A DNA stretch of 64,000 nucleotides from Nematopogon swammerdamellus (GCA_946902875.1 OX336345.1:19375395-19439394); one strand, 5' to 3'. Numbered from the stretch's first letter, positions 9,049 through 19,872 are shown. Notes: generated by a model not told the origin, from the letters alone. A program made the numbers and translations.

Positions 9049-9700
9049 TATTTTAAATATGGAATTCTAGAATGCGTACAGAACATTTAAACGAAGCCGG
9101 TTGAGATGTGTTCCTTTCGTGACTGTGTTTCCATTTGGTCGACGCAAGTGACGCAAGTCATCAGGTACGATGATATCTATTTTATAACCCCATAACACAT
9201 ATGCATCCTTGGCTCATACCATTCACCAGGCCTCAACGTCATTCACTAAATTAACCATACATCACCAGTATACCTTTCACATCTCATAACTCATATTAAT
9301 TTACGTTCATCCACTCACAATGTATCCATAAAACCATCATTTGCTTTCTATTTCTATATAAAAAATAATAAAAAAGAAGAAAATATTAAAAAACATATCT
9401 ATCAAATCATTATTTCTCACTTGACTGAAGACGCCACCGACATCGGGGCGAAATACTTCATCAATAAATGTGTTTTTTATTATTATTAATAAAATATATG
9501 TTTTACATAAAAAATAAAGCAACAAAAAGTTGTTAGTATTTAATTATAAAATATATATATTTATAAAGTGAAAATAACCCCATAACCCCCGACGCAAAAG
9601 AATTATAAGTTTGACACCCGCGTCTGTCTGTGTGTCTGTGTGTGGTCTGTCTGCGGCATCGTAGTTCCCAAATGGAGGGGAAGGTTCCCCTGAGTACCTT
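9049..9700. other. No supported gene
   Basis: AT-rich with a block 'gacgccaccgacatcggggc' near 9430 and a TG/TC-rich stretch at 9620-9660. No ends of known elements recognised. Confidence 0.45.
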
Positions 9701-9709
9701 CTTTCAGCC

Positions 9710-10120
9710 TTGGATTCTATTCAGCGACGAGCCATTCGCCTCATTGGTGACTCTGTACTCACAAAGGACCTTCAACCTCTAAAGCACAGACGTATCGTTG
9801 GGTCATTGAGCCTGTTTTATCGGTACTACTATGGCCGCTGCTCTGACGAACTTGCTTCCCTTATCCCTCCTCCTCCTGTTCGCCTTCGCCAAACCCGCCA
9901 TACTCTCGAGGAACACCCGTTTGTAGTCGACAGAAGAGTTCTTCGAACTGCACGATTCTCTAAATCGTTCTTCTGTCGCACTGCAAAGGTGTGGAACGGG
10001 CTGCCAGGGAATATCTTCCCCCACTCCTACAATCCACGGATCTTCAAATCGCGGGTTAATAGCCTTTCCCCAGCAACATTAGTCCACCTCCAAGCCGGAC
10101 TGGCACCTCCTCGGGGGTGA
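9710..10120 (+). pseudogene. Jockey/CR1-group LINE, reverse transcriptase C-terminus
   Basis: The frame reads MDSIQRRAIRLIGD, then LKHRRIVGSLSLFYRYYYGR, 'CSDELASLIPPP', RTARFSKSFFCRTAKVWNGL and PGNIFPHSYNPRIFKSRVNS. This is the classical end of Jockey/CR1-type ORF2 (LFYRxYxGxCSxEL ... RTxxLWNxLPxxIFP ... FKxRVN). The ATG is internal to the ancestral protein. A poly(A) tail follows at about 10169-10179. The same end recurs at 14697-14956 and, antisense, in the right arm of the large inverted repeat. Confidence 0.8.
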
Positions 10121-10712
10121 AATTGGCTGCGCCTGAGGTTGCGACCTAGCCACCCAGTTCGGTAGCAATAAAAAAAAAATGGATGGGCTTATTTGGATGA
10201 AGTTTTTTTATTAGAAATCTGGGTTAACCGGCATGGTTCTTAGCTATGTTTGATGAAGATCAGAAAAGCCGAATCGAAGATCATCAGCACTTTTCCTAAT
10301 TGGTCTGCTGTAAAATTGATATATATTACACTTTCACTCGTCGCCTTTAAGTAAATAAACGGCGATTACAAAACTAATTTATGTACATGTAACCTAATCT
10401 AGCCTAACAATTACGTCTCTTAAAAGGCTTGAAATTAAAATTTTATTACAAATTTATAAAAAACCCCACACACATCAACAACCCTTTCAAAGTAAAAAAT
10501 AATTTCCGCTTAGTTAATGAAAGGCTTCGGATTACTGCTAAGTAAGAAAATAAACTCGTACCCCGGCGCCTTTAATTAAATAAATAAGCGGAAATTATGT
10601 TTACATATGAAGGGGTTTTGACGTGTCGGTTTTTTTTATTTGTAATTTAATTTTTTTATTTGCAGTGTCCATGCTAGTGAGCACTGCTCGGTAAAGGTGT
10701 CCATGTCTTATT
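9864..10712 (+). repeat. Left arm of an 849 bp near-perfect inverted repeat
   Basis: Pairs with 10961-11809 on the other strand. By-eye comparison of most of the arm shows one substitution near the inner end (10702) and two one-base homopolymer length differences. The outer limit falls inside the LINE C-terminus at 9710-10120, so the arm is not a whole transposon. The remainder (10180-10712) is noncoding and AT-rich. Confidence 0.9.
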
Positions 10713-10960
10713 CCCTCCTTATTTCCCTAGGAGCCTCTGAAGAGGGGGTGGGCGTGGGAGGAGAGAAGGGATTGAGGGAATAGGAAAGGGTGTTAGCGTG
10801 TCTACACACAACATCACACAAGGCGCATGCGTGTAGAGAATAGAACAAAGCGTAAAAGTCGCCTTCGTGAGTCCTGGAGAAATATATTTCAATAATAACA
10901 ATATTGCGAAAATATTATTAATATACAGTAATATACAGTAATATACTTATTATTATTAAT
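10713..10960. other. Loop between the inverted-repeat arms
   Basis: 248 unique bases: a purine-rich part (10738-10795) and an AT-rich part with repeated taatatacag. No gene seen. Confidence 0.7.
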
Positions 10961-11809
10961 AATAAGACATAGACACCTTTACCGAGCAGTGCTCACTAGC
11001 ATGGACACTGCAAATAAAAAAATTAAATTACAAATAAAAAAAAACCGACACGTCAAAACCCCTTCATATGTAAACATAATTTCCGCTTATTTATTTAATT
11101 AAAGGCGCCGGGGTACGAGTTTATTTTCTTACTTAGCAGTAATCCGAAGCCTTTCATTAACTAAGCGGAAATTATTTTTTACTTTGAAAGGGTTGTTGAT
11201 GTGTGTGGGGTTTTTTATAAATTTGTAATAAAATTTTAATTTCAAGCCTTTTAAGAGACGTAATTGTTAGGCTAGATTAGGTTACATGTACATAAATTAG
11301 TTTTGTAATCGCCGTTTATTTACTTAAAGGCGACGAGTGAAAGTGTAATATATATCAATTTTACAGCAGACCAATTAGGAAAAGTGCTGATGATCTTCGA
11401 TTCGGCTTTTCTGATCTTCATCAAACATAGCTAAGAACCATGCCGGTTAACCCAGATTTCTAATAAAAAAACTTCATCCAAATAAGCCCATCCATTTTTT
11501 TTTATTGCTACCGAACTGGGTGGCTAGGTCGCAACCTCAGGCGCAGCCAATTTCACCCCCGAGGAGGTGCCAGTCCGGCTTGGAGGTGGACTAATGTTGC
11601 TGGGGAAAGGCTATTAACCCGCGATTTGAAGATCCGTGGATTGTAGGAGTGGGGGAAGATATTCCCTGGCAGCCCGTTCCACACCTTTGCAGTGCGACAG
11701 AAGAACGATTTAGAGAATCGTGCAGTTCGAAGAACTCTTCTGTCGACTACAAACGGGTGTTCCTCGAGAGTATGGCGGGTTTGGCGAAGGCGAACAGGAG
11801 GAGGAGGGA
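10961..11809 (-). repeat. Right arm of the 849 bp inverted repeat
   Basis: Inverted copy of 9864-10712. Bases 11553-11809 carry the LINE C-terminus in antisense, starting at the codon where the left arm begins, so the LINE was present before the inverted duplication formed. Outside 11809 the sequence is unrelated to that before 9864. Confidence 0.9.
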
Positions 11810-11934
11810 CAAATTAAAGAATTTAAAGTAAATAGATGATTTGGCTCCTTTGCTAAATCCTACCACGTCATTTTTTGTGAGAGATGATCAGAGGCCGAGA
11901 CTTTGGAACCTGAATTAAAGGTACATTTTGCTTC

Positions 11935-12080
11935 ATGAAAAGTCAATCATCAGATACTAATAATAAATGTGGGATGGTCATGGAGTAAGTTAACTTTGTT
12001 ATATGAGAATGCGTTTGTAGACTCTATGTTTGATACTAAAGTTAAATTGACGATTTTTTAAATATTTTCTGTATGTATGA
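11935..12080 (+). mobile_element. Helitron-like 5' fragment
   Basis: Shows 'actaataataaatgtgggat', 'ggtcatggagtaagt' and 'gtagactctatgtttgata', collinear with 19485-19600. Only the first part of the element is present. Confidence 0.5.
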
Positions 12081-12250
12081 TTCAGATTCAGATTCAGATC
12101 GCCATAAAGAACACACAAAATAACAATATTTCATTGAGACATATGCATATTCAGTACGGTTCGTCATAATTTTTTTTTGTCATGTCCCGTTCAGTAGTGC
12201 AATCTATAAGGAAGAACCGGGTAAGAAACCTTACAGAGCTTTTTTTAAAT
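12081..12250 (-). repeat. Repeat with 'gccataaagaacacac' tail
   Basis: Matches 3603-3800 and 61975-62105 (gattcagat, 'aacaatatttcattgagac', 'aatctataaggaagaa'). It directly abuts the Helitron-like fragment. Confidence 0.5.
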
Positions 12251-12475
12251 ACAACTTAATTTGAATTATGCATTTTAAAATTATAAATAAAGTATTCATT
12301 ATAATGAGCCCTTTTCATTGATATGTCCCACGATGCACTTAAAAATATTTTTTTTTTTACTTTCTAATTGGTTCCCCAAAATCTAAATTCGTCAATTTAC
12401 ACTATACGTTCGTGATTGGATCATCAAAATATATGTACCAAATTTAAAGGTTTTTGTCCAGTAATTCGGTAAATT

Positions 12476-12792
12476 ACTTACCTTGAATCTTACTCAGCTT
12501 ACCCCGAATATTATTCACATTATCTTGAATTTTTATTATCTTACCCTATGAAATAACCGTAAATCTTACCCATCTTACCGTGCATTTTACTCATGTCACC
12601 CTAAATCCTAATCATATTAGCCTAAATCATACTCATTTTACCCTAAATCTTACTCATCTTACCATGCACTTTACTTATCTTATCCTAAATCTTACCCATC
12701 ATAACCTAAATGTTACTCGACTTACCATGTATTTTACTCATCTTACCCTGAATCTTACTCGTCTTACCCTCGAATAATTTTACTCCTCTCAC
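12476..12792. repeat. Degenerate 24 bp tandem repeat
   Basis: About 13 units of the form 'cttaccctaaatcttactca'. Because 24 is divisible by 3 it stays open in one frame as an eight-residue repeat (HFTHLTLN-like), which explains the ORF at 12580-12777 without a gene. Confidence 0.8.
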
Positions 12793-13600
12793 CAGGAGAT
12801 GCGGAGTAAGTTAGATCGATTCGAGGTGAAATATAAATTATCTTGCTCGACCTTGTGATATCTATCTGGGCTGCCAAAGAAACGAGATCCTAAGAACTTT
12901 GACTATCACCACGTTACTTCCTCAAGCAGGTGAATGTACTGGAGATCACAACTGACATAGTGTTTCTATCCCACACCCGCTATCTTAACCGGGACTCCTA
13001 TTCTGAGAACTGGAACGACATCCCTTCTCTTCTTTATTTAATCGCCGCGTTGTCGTCGTCGATAAACTCGAAATTGGCTCAACCGATTTACATGAAGTTT
13101 TCGCTAACGGAATCTCACTTATGTGACGCGTGGCAAACCGCGGCTGAATTTTGTTTTACACCCCCGCGAAAGGGTTTCCTTCACTACTGCGCCCTTTGAA
13201 GAAATAATTGTTTGGATTCATATAGTCTAAAACCATTTCGAGATTCGATGAGACATACAGATATACATACAGGCATAAGTTTCCATTTATAATAGAAGAG
13301 AAAAAAGAAAGTCTGTTATTATGTCTCATTCCTTCACAGAATGCTGCTCCTGAAGTGTGAAGTTACGTCTCAATTCAAATCGACCCAACAATTAGGGGGC
13401 CATTAATACGCGCCCCCCGCGGCAGTAGAGGGGGCCGAGGTAGAGGGGGCGGGGGATCTTCGGACGCCATTTGTCAAGAGGGGGCACTAATTAGGGGGAC
13501 TGTTGAGTTATGAGGTCAGTATGGGCATGGACGATTGCGGGAAGAGGTGATATGGATAATATGGATATGTCATTTGTAAGTAAAAGGTAGTGGCATCGTA
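12793..13600. other. No supported gene
   Basis: Contains a block 'ggctcaaccgatttacatga' with 'cgctaacggaatctcac' at 13075-13110, resembling transposon-type sequence, and GC-rich 'gggggc' repeats at 13390-13500. The ORF at 12930-13199 has no recognisable domain. Confidence 0.4.
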
Positions 13601-13604
13601 GCTC

Positions 13605-13695
13605 CTAAACGGATGGACCGATTTGGATGCGGTTTTTTTATTAGAATGCTGGTTTATTCGGGATGGTTCTTAGCTATGTTTGTTATATATAAAGT
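13605..13695 (+). repeat. Repeat shared with the large inverted repeat
   Basis: 'tttttttattagaatgctgg' and 'atggttcttagctatgtttg' match 10203-10252 inside the 849 bp arm, showing that part of the arm is itself an interspersed repeat. Confidence 0.55.
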
Positions 13696-13799
13696 AATCA
13701 AGTAATTAAATAAAAAAAAAATAATTAAAAAGTGGTACGATTTGTATGCGGTTTTTAAAAAAAAATTTTAAACCCCCGACGCTTTAAAAGTATTTCGTT

Positions 13800-14225
13800 T
13801 CCTTACTTAAGACGAGACAGAAAGTAACTTTCTCCATACAAAATCGTCTTTCGACATTTATGTTTTCTAGCCCTCTAAATCTTATCCGATTTTTACAATT
13901 TTTTTTTGTATTAAGGGCAGTCCAATATACGTTCCTGTCATTGTCATTGTATTTAGATGAAATATACAACACCGGTGCTAAAAATTAGTATTTCGACCGA
14001 AAAAGTTTTAATTTTTTAATTTTTCATGTCATGAAGTTCATTAAGCTTTATTGAGTCATCATCACATCACTGTAGATATTCAAAAAATAAGGAGACAGGA
14101 ACGTAGATTCCTTATTACAAGAAAAAAAGAATTGTAAAAATCGGATAAGGTTTAGGGGCGTAAAAAACATAAATGCCGAAAGACGTTTTTTTATGGAGAA
14201 ATTTAACTTCCGTCTCGTCTTAAAG
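13800..14225. mobile_element. Nonautonomous element with long inverted arms
   Basis: Left arm (13806-13940) starts ttaagacgagacagaaagta; the right arm ends with its complement near 14222. Arms of about 130 bases flank a 150 bp centre without ORFs. The half copy at 8400-8565 shows that it is a repeated family. Confidence 0.6.
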
Positions 14226-14575
14226 GAGTCGGGGGACCGCTGAGTAAATAAAATATAAAAAATCAGAGCTGCGCGGGTGTTAACTTATCGGGCTTGGTGG
14301 TGGTAACGCAGTACGACCGCCTATAATTCTTACGAGCAGAGTAGCCCGCGAGCGGTGCGGAGGCGGCTTACAGCTTCGTACCTAATGAAGACATTTCGGT
14401 TATTATCTCCTTCGCAATTAATTAATATATCTCCGGACACGCCCACGCACACAGCTGACAGAAACAGCCGCTTTCGTACTCCGCAATACTTTCTTCTTTG
14501 GCTAGTAGCGCCCGCGGCTCGGCTCGCGTGAATGTTCGGTTCTCAATCTGCCTTCGACTGCATACACATTTTTTG
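14226..14575. other. Unassigned stretch
   Basis: Moderate GC with no conserved coding signal. It may be old host sequence between repeats. Confidence 0.4.
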
Positions 14576-14662
14576 TCAGCCTCGGTGGCTCGGGTGGTGT
14601 ATCTATCGCTTTGGAGATTCGTCGAAGCACACAGCGCGTGGTCGGGCTTCGCATGGCTGACT
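14576..14662 (+). repeat. tRNA-like SINE head fragment
   Basis: Starts gtcagcctcggtggctcggg, close to the head of the 5S-type SINE (gtcagcctcggtagctcagt at 15110-like position), with a box A-like tggctcgggtgg. The remainder diverges. Confidence 0.4.
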
Positions 14663-15072
14663 ACCACTTAGTCTTAGTAAGGTAAGAAGGGAAGGGACCC
14701 CTTTGTAGTCGACAGAAGAGTTCTTCGAACTGCACGATTCTCTAAATCGTTCTTGTGCCGCACTGCAAAGGTGTGGAACGGGCTCCCAAAGAATATCTTT
14801 CCCCACTCCTGCAATCCACGGATCGCGGGTTAATAGCCTTTCCCCAGCGACATTAGTCCACCTCCAAGCCGGACTGGCACCTCCTCGGCGGTGAAATTGG
14901 CTGCGCCTGAGGCTTCGTCCCCGAGCAGAGTCACCCAGTTCGGAAGTAATAAAAAAAATCTACAGTTTAACGTGGAATCCGAAACACGGTCAGCCTCCAA
15001 CGGTCGAGCGGTTATCCATCCAAGTACCGATCGCGCTCAGGGTTGCACCACTGAGCTACCAAGGCTGACAGA
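14650..15072 (-). repeat. 5S-type SINE, minus strand, split by a LINE fragment
   Basis: The middle block (ttagtaaggtaagaagggaa) lies at 14675-14696 and the head (acgtggaatccgaaacacgg through gagctaccaaggctgac) at 14959-15072. Between them sits a LINE C-terminus, so the LINE entered an existing SINE. Confidence 0.6.
14697..14956 (+). pseudogene. Jockey/CR1-group LINE C-terminus inside a SINE
   Basis: Nearly the same sequence as 9918-10180: 'ttgtagtcgacagaagagtt' through 'gaaattggctgcgcctgagg' and a poly(A) tail. Only the last 60-70 codons and the short 3' untranslated region are present. Confidence 0.7.
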
Positions 15073-15109
15073 AGAGGCGTCAATGCGACGTTTGAAGACT
15101 ACCAGGTTG

Positions 15110-15490
15110 TCAGCCTCGATAACTCAGTGGTGCAGACAGTCGACTGTTGCTATTGATTGTTAAGCAACGCTGGGTGCTGTCAGTATTTGGATGGGTGACC
15201 GCTCGACTGTTGGGGCCTGACCGTGGTTCGTATTCCACGTTAAACTGTAGGTCCCTTCCCCTCTTACCTTACTAAGTGGTAGGGTTTATCCCGGCCGGGT
15301 TGGTACCACCGCACTGAACGAACGTTGGTCGAAACGGCTATGTAAATAGTTCGTGTTTACCGTCCAGTTCAGTGTAGCCGACATGAAATGAAGGGAAGCA
15401 TTGACATGGCACCTAGCTCACCAGGTGTTATGGGCTAACATCACGGATGTTGTATGTGATGTAGCCAACCGTGTCAGATAAAAAAAAAAT
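15110..15490 (+). repeat. 5S-type SINE, full length
   Basis: Head has a box A-like ataactcagtggtgcag, then a segment resembling the 5S rRNA internal promoter ('ttaagcaacgctggg' and tatttggatgggtgaccgct), a central domain with 'aaactgtaggtcccttcccc', and a tail ending in poly(A). With the minus copy at 14650-15072 it forms an inverted pair. Confidence 0.75.
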
Positions 15491-15653
15491 ATATTAAAAG
15501 TATCAGGACCGATTTTTAGAAACGATTGGTCCTCAGTAGTGTTGTAAAGGCAGAAAAATACCGACAAATACATTTTGAATAAAACGAAAAACACGGGGTT
15601 TTTCCGTTTCTTTCATGCATGATACCAATACTGGATGAAATTTTCGCCGCGAT

Positions 15654-16980
15654 GAAAGCTCCGCCCCCTTTCCTGATTTAATTTCTCGAATGTTGATATT
15701 TTTTCGCCGGAATCTTATTACTAGACAAAATATAAGACACTCTTATTCTTAGACATGTTTCAATAAAATCGATATTTCCGGAGAAAAAAAAAATCTAAAT
15801 TTTTTTTTTCCAAAATGTTCTCGATTGCTGATGTTTTCTTGGCGGATTCTTATTTCTAAACGAAATATAAGACACTTTTATTCTTACACGTTTTTCACTT
15901 AAGTCGATATTTCCGGAGAGAAAAATAAAACAACTTATTTTTTCATATTTTCTCGAATGTTGATGTTTTTTCGCCTGAATTTATTTCTAGACGAAATACG
16001 AATCTGTAGTCAAAATTTAAAACAAGTGGCCGCCATTTTGAACTTTTTAGTTACTGGACTGATTGCTTTCAAAATCGATATCTGGGTGTCTGTGTGGGTT
16101 TTGATCACGAATCTGTAGTCAAAATTTAAAAGAAGAAGCCGCCATTTTGAACTTTTAGTTACTGGACCGACTGCTTTCAAAATCTATATCTGGGTGTCTG
16201 TGTGGGCTCTGAATATGAATTTGTAGTAAAAACTAAAAGGTTCAAAATGGCGGCCACTTTTTTTAAATTTTGACAACAGATTCGTATTCAGAGCCCACAG
16301 AAACACCCAAATATAGATTTTGAAAGCAATCGGTCCAGTAACTAAAAAGTTAAAAATGGCGGCCACTTTTTATAAATGTTGACAACAGATTCGTATTCAG
16401 GGTCCACACAGACACCCAGATATCGATTTTGAAAGCAATCGGTCCAGTAACTAAAAAGTTCAAAATGGCGGCAACTTGTTTTAAATTTTGACTACAGATT
16501 CGTATTCAGAGCCCACACAGACACCCAGATAGCGATTTTGAAAGCAATTGGTCCAGTAACTAAAAAGTTCAAAATGGCGGCCACTTTTTTTAAATGATTC
16601 CTTAAATAATTTAAATGATTGAAACTACAGATTCGCATTTCATCTAGAAATAAGATTCAGGAGAAAAAACATCAACATTCGAGAAAATATGAAAAAATAG
16701 GTTGTTTTATTTTTCTCTCTGGAAATATCGCCTTAAGGGAAAAACGTGTAAGAATAAAAGTGTCTTATATTTCGTTTAGAAATAAGAATCCGCCAAAAAA
16801 ACATTAGCAATCGAGAACATTTTGGAAAAAAAATATTTTAGATTTTTTTTCTTCGGAAATATAGATTTTTTTCAAAAACGTGCAAGAATAAAAGTGTCTT
16901 ATATTTCGTCTAGAAATAAGATTCAGGCGAAAAAATATCAACATTCGAGAAATTAAATCAGGAAAGGGGGCGGAGCTTTC
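15654..16980. mobile_element. 1.3 kb foldback element with internal tandem repeats
   Basis: Imperfect inverted arms run inward from gaaagctccgccccctttcc at 15654 and its complement ending at 16980. Each arm has blocks of 'ttctcgaatgttgat' and 'ataagacacttttattctta'. The centre holds six copies of an approximately 110 bp unit containing 'caaaatggcggccac' and 'ggtccagtaactaaaaagtt', two in one direction and four in the other. No ORF of note. Class unknown; long structured arms suggest a foldback-type transposon. Confidence 0.75.
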
Positions 16981-17395
16981 CATACAAATGCTGTCCTTGG
17001 ATAATTCAGAATCGCGGCGAGCAATAAATCGAGAACCAATGATGGTACGACAACAAATTAGGTCTTGTTTTGTAAGCAGTTCGATACACTCTTAGATTAT
17101 TTTATCACATCTTCCCCTGTTTTCCTGTAAATTGAGTAGAAATAAAAATTTATGAAAAAAATTATATCTCCATAAGCGGCCACTCTAGAGAAAATCATCT
17201 AAGAACAAAATAAGCTTGTATTTAGTCAATAAATACGATCCCGAAGAAAAATCCAGTCCCGGAAATTTCCCAGGAAATTCAGAATTCCCATACAAAGGTT
17301 TTAACAACTCCATATTATATCCTCTCGCGAACTTTACCTACTTTGGTACCAAATCAATCACTCTACCTAATTCCGATCCCTGATAATAAAACATA
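16981..17395. other. Unassigned AT-rich stretch
   Basis: No gene, repeat or element end recognised. Confidence 0.4.
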
Positions 17396-17537
17396 CCTAT
17401 TATGTGAAAATTTTCACGGGGTACCTACCTATTACGGTTCAAGAGATACAGCCCTCGGACAGACGGACAAACAGACAGACAGACAGACGGCGTAGGCTTA
17501 GTAATAGGGTACCGTACGACGGATACGGAACCCTATA
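17396..17537 (-). repeat. 5' part of the cgcgagttcgactcgc repeat
   Basis: Minus strand gives 'gttccgtatccgtcgtacgg', the gtctgtctgtctg stretch and 'gggctgtatctcttgaacc'. The 3' half of the element is absent. Confidence 0.65.
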
Positions 17538-17571
17538 AAACACAAATTAAAACAAAGATTGCCCCTTACTA

Positions 17572-17665
17572 GGTGGTAGGCTCAAATTGTAGCCGACTGG
17601 GTTGGTAGTCGTGAGTGCTACAATACAAAATACAAACGTGCTCGAACCGCCCGGTAAAGACAGAC
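17572..17665 (+). repeat. tRNA-derived SINE, central fragment
   Basis: 'aggtggtaggctcaaattgt' and 'agccgactgggttggta' match the central domain at 23205-23245; head and tail are missing. Confidence 0.5.
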
Positions 17666-17906
17666 GAGAAACGAATGAAAAATAAAATTGCACTGTCGAA
17701 CCGAACCTATGTAAAAAAAAAATCATTTTCCGTAGGTTCAACAGCGGCCGGCGGCGTCAACGCTTCAAAAGTACAGCGAATTTTAGATCATCTTGTCTTA
17801 ATTATTAGGTTCATTTTAGCTTGACGAAATGGACTTCTTGCTTCGTGCCTTCACAAGTAATTGCAATATGATTCTTAGACAGATAAACATAGAACACAAA
17901 ATTGCA

Positions 17907-17968
17907 TGCTACGCGGCAGTCGGCACCGCTCTTGGGAAACAAAGAGCGGTGCCGACTGCCGCGTAGCA
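17907..17968. other. Perfect 27 bp stem hairpin
   Basis: Arms 17907-17933 and 17942-17968 (gctacgcggcagtcggcacc... and its exact complement) are separated by eight bases (gggaaaca). It is far more GC-rich than its surroundings. Followed by three short units with aaagccgcgc. It could be a residual MITE, a small-RNA hairpin or a cruciform site; no class is assigned. Confidence 0.85.
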
Positions 17969-18870
17969 AAGAAAGCCGCGCCTTCAAAGGAAGCCGCGCG
18001 TCTTTAAAGAAAACCGCGCGTTAAGCCCATTCCTTTGTCGGCGTTTGTCGGCAAATCACGGTGCTGCCGTATTTTAGTACCTAAAACATTCATTTTAAGA
18101 GTCAAATTCAAGTGACATTAGAACTTTAGGTTTGTTGCACGCATATAGCATGCATATACAAGTTCAGAACAGAATATTAATGGAAACGATTGTTTTAAAG
18201 TTTAATAATGATTATTTGGTATATTATTTTTCTATGATTATTTTGAAATCGGAAATGTCATACATAATCATCTTCTTCTTTTACGCGACTTTAGTATTGA
18301 TAGAAATGTGACACCTAATCTGTCATCTCATCAGTCATCCATCACATAAATAAAGTTTAACTGGCATTAGTCAGCATCAGCACGGAAATCACACGCAGGC
18401 AGACCATCGATCTGATACCTATTTGAGTTAGGCAAGTAAGTAAATATGTTTTATGATTAGGTATGATATTATAAGATATTCCTATTTATTGAGTAGTTAA
18501 CCAACCAATTTACAAAAAGGTAAACAATACCGTATAATTAAATGTTATGAAATTATGTTACGGCATAGATAAATAGTTGAATTAAAACAAAGAAGTATTG
18601 TGAGTACCTACATAATTTTTAAATGATAGGCTTCTCTGCGATAGAGCTGTTCGCGACTCTATTCCCTTTTCCTGTTGAATCTTTCCGTGTTTTACGGTGT
18701 TCGATGCGAACTTTGGTTACCTACTCACTTTTTGGTTTCAAGCAAAGAACAGGAATAAAATGCGAAAAGAGCAAGTATTTCATATGAAAATACGTTTCGT
18801 ATTTTTCCGTTTTTCACGGTACCTAAGTCAAATAAATCCGTATCAAAGTGCAAAAAACGGCATCTTTACA
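17969..18870. other. No supported gene
   Basis: Largely AT-rich. Short frames such as 18697-18903 lack domains. A region at 18630-18840 has repeated 'tttccg' with 'ttcacggt' motifs, unassigned. Confidence 0.4.
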
Positions 18871-18871
18871 A

Positions 18872-19000
18872 CTCTAGTCCTCAGAGCCCAATGTCTACAA
18901 TAAAAGGGCGCTCAGTTTCTCTGTGATGATTGCTGCGGAGATAGGCTGGATGGCAAGGAATAAGGGAAGCAAGTTCCTCCGAGCAGCGTCCGTGATAGTA
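18872..19000 (-). pseudogene. LINE C-terminal fragment
   Basis: Minus strand 'ccttattccttgccatccag' and 'ctgagcgcccttttattgta' is collinear with 46997-47080 (+), part of the LINE family whose end is at 21365-21580. Too short for clade assignment beyond Jockey/CR1 group. Confidence 0.5.
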
Positions 19001-19345
19001 CCTGTAGAACAGACTGTACCGTGTGGGGACGGTACTTTAAAAGAATAGCCCCACTGCATCTCTCCCCGTGTATGTCGTAAAAGACGACTAAGGGATATGA
19101 CTCCCTTCTTATATTACTAAGTGGTAGGGTTTAACCCGCCCGGGTTGGTACCACCGCACTGAATGAAAGGTCGGTCGAAACGGCTATGTAAATAGTTTGT
19201 GTTTTCCGTCCAGTTCAGTGTAGCCGGCACGACCGAAGGGAAGCACTGACGTGGCACCAAGTTCATCCGGTGTTATGGGCTGACATCACGGATGTTGTAG
19301 GTGATGTAGCCAAGCGTGTCAGTTTCCATAAAAAAATAAAAAAAA
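19001..19345 (+). repeat. 5S-type SINE body and tail behind a different head
   Basis: The first 90 bases are the 'gtcgtaaaagacgac' repeat; from 'ttactaagtggtagggttta' on it is the standard body and tail, ending in poly(A) at 19330. So the usual 5S-like head is replaced by another sequence. Confidence 0.65.
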
Positions 19346-19439
19346 AAGACTGAGTGACCCTACAAATCGCTCTTCAAGCTCTTGCATTACACCTGAGCTC
19401 TTGCAACCCAACACCGATTTCTCTGCCATGCTTATCCCG

Positions 19440-19872
19440 ATTGTCGGGATGCAAAGTACGTATCATCAATAGTACTAATAATAAATCTGTAAGAGATGGT
19501 CATGGAGTAATTGACTTTGTTTTATGAGATACCTACTGCTTTTGTATAGACTCTATGTATGATAATAAAACTAAAATGCGATTTTTATAAATCTTTTCTG
19601 TATGTATGTATGTATGTTCCTCCATAACTCTTAAACCGATCGACCGAATTCGATGAAAATTAGTACAGGCACATTTAACGAAAAGGATAGGCTAAATAAA
19701 ATTCAGTTCCGGTTACGCCAAGATGTGTTTTGCATACAAACCGAATTGTTCCGCGCGTCGAAATAAAGGTAACGCAGGAACGCAGCTCGGTCTTCTTTCT
19801 TAATTATTTACTTACGTTCTTCTTTTTAAATACGAATTTCACGCGAGCGAAGCCGCGAGCAAAAGCTAGTGT
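19440..19872 (+). mobile_element. Helitron-like nonautonomous element
   Basis: Runs from the region of 'tactaataataaatctgtaa' to 'gcgaagccgcgagcaaaagC' TAG followed by T. Internal text 'ccataactcttaaaccgatc' and 'cagctcggtcttc' is shared with copies at 51187-51577 (-) and with the 68 bp satellite. CTAG end and lack of terminal inverted repeats or target duplication support Helitron. The exact 5' base is uncertain. Confidence 0.6.
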
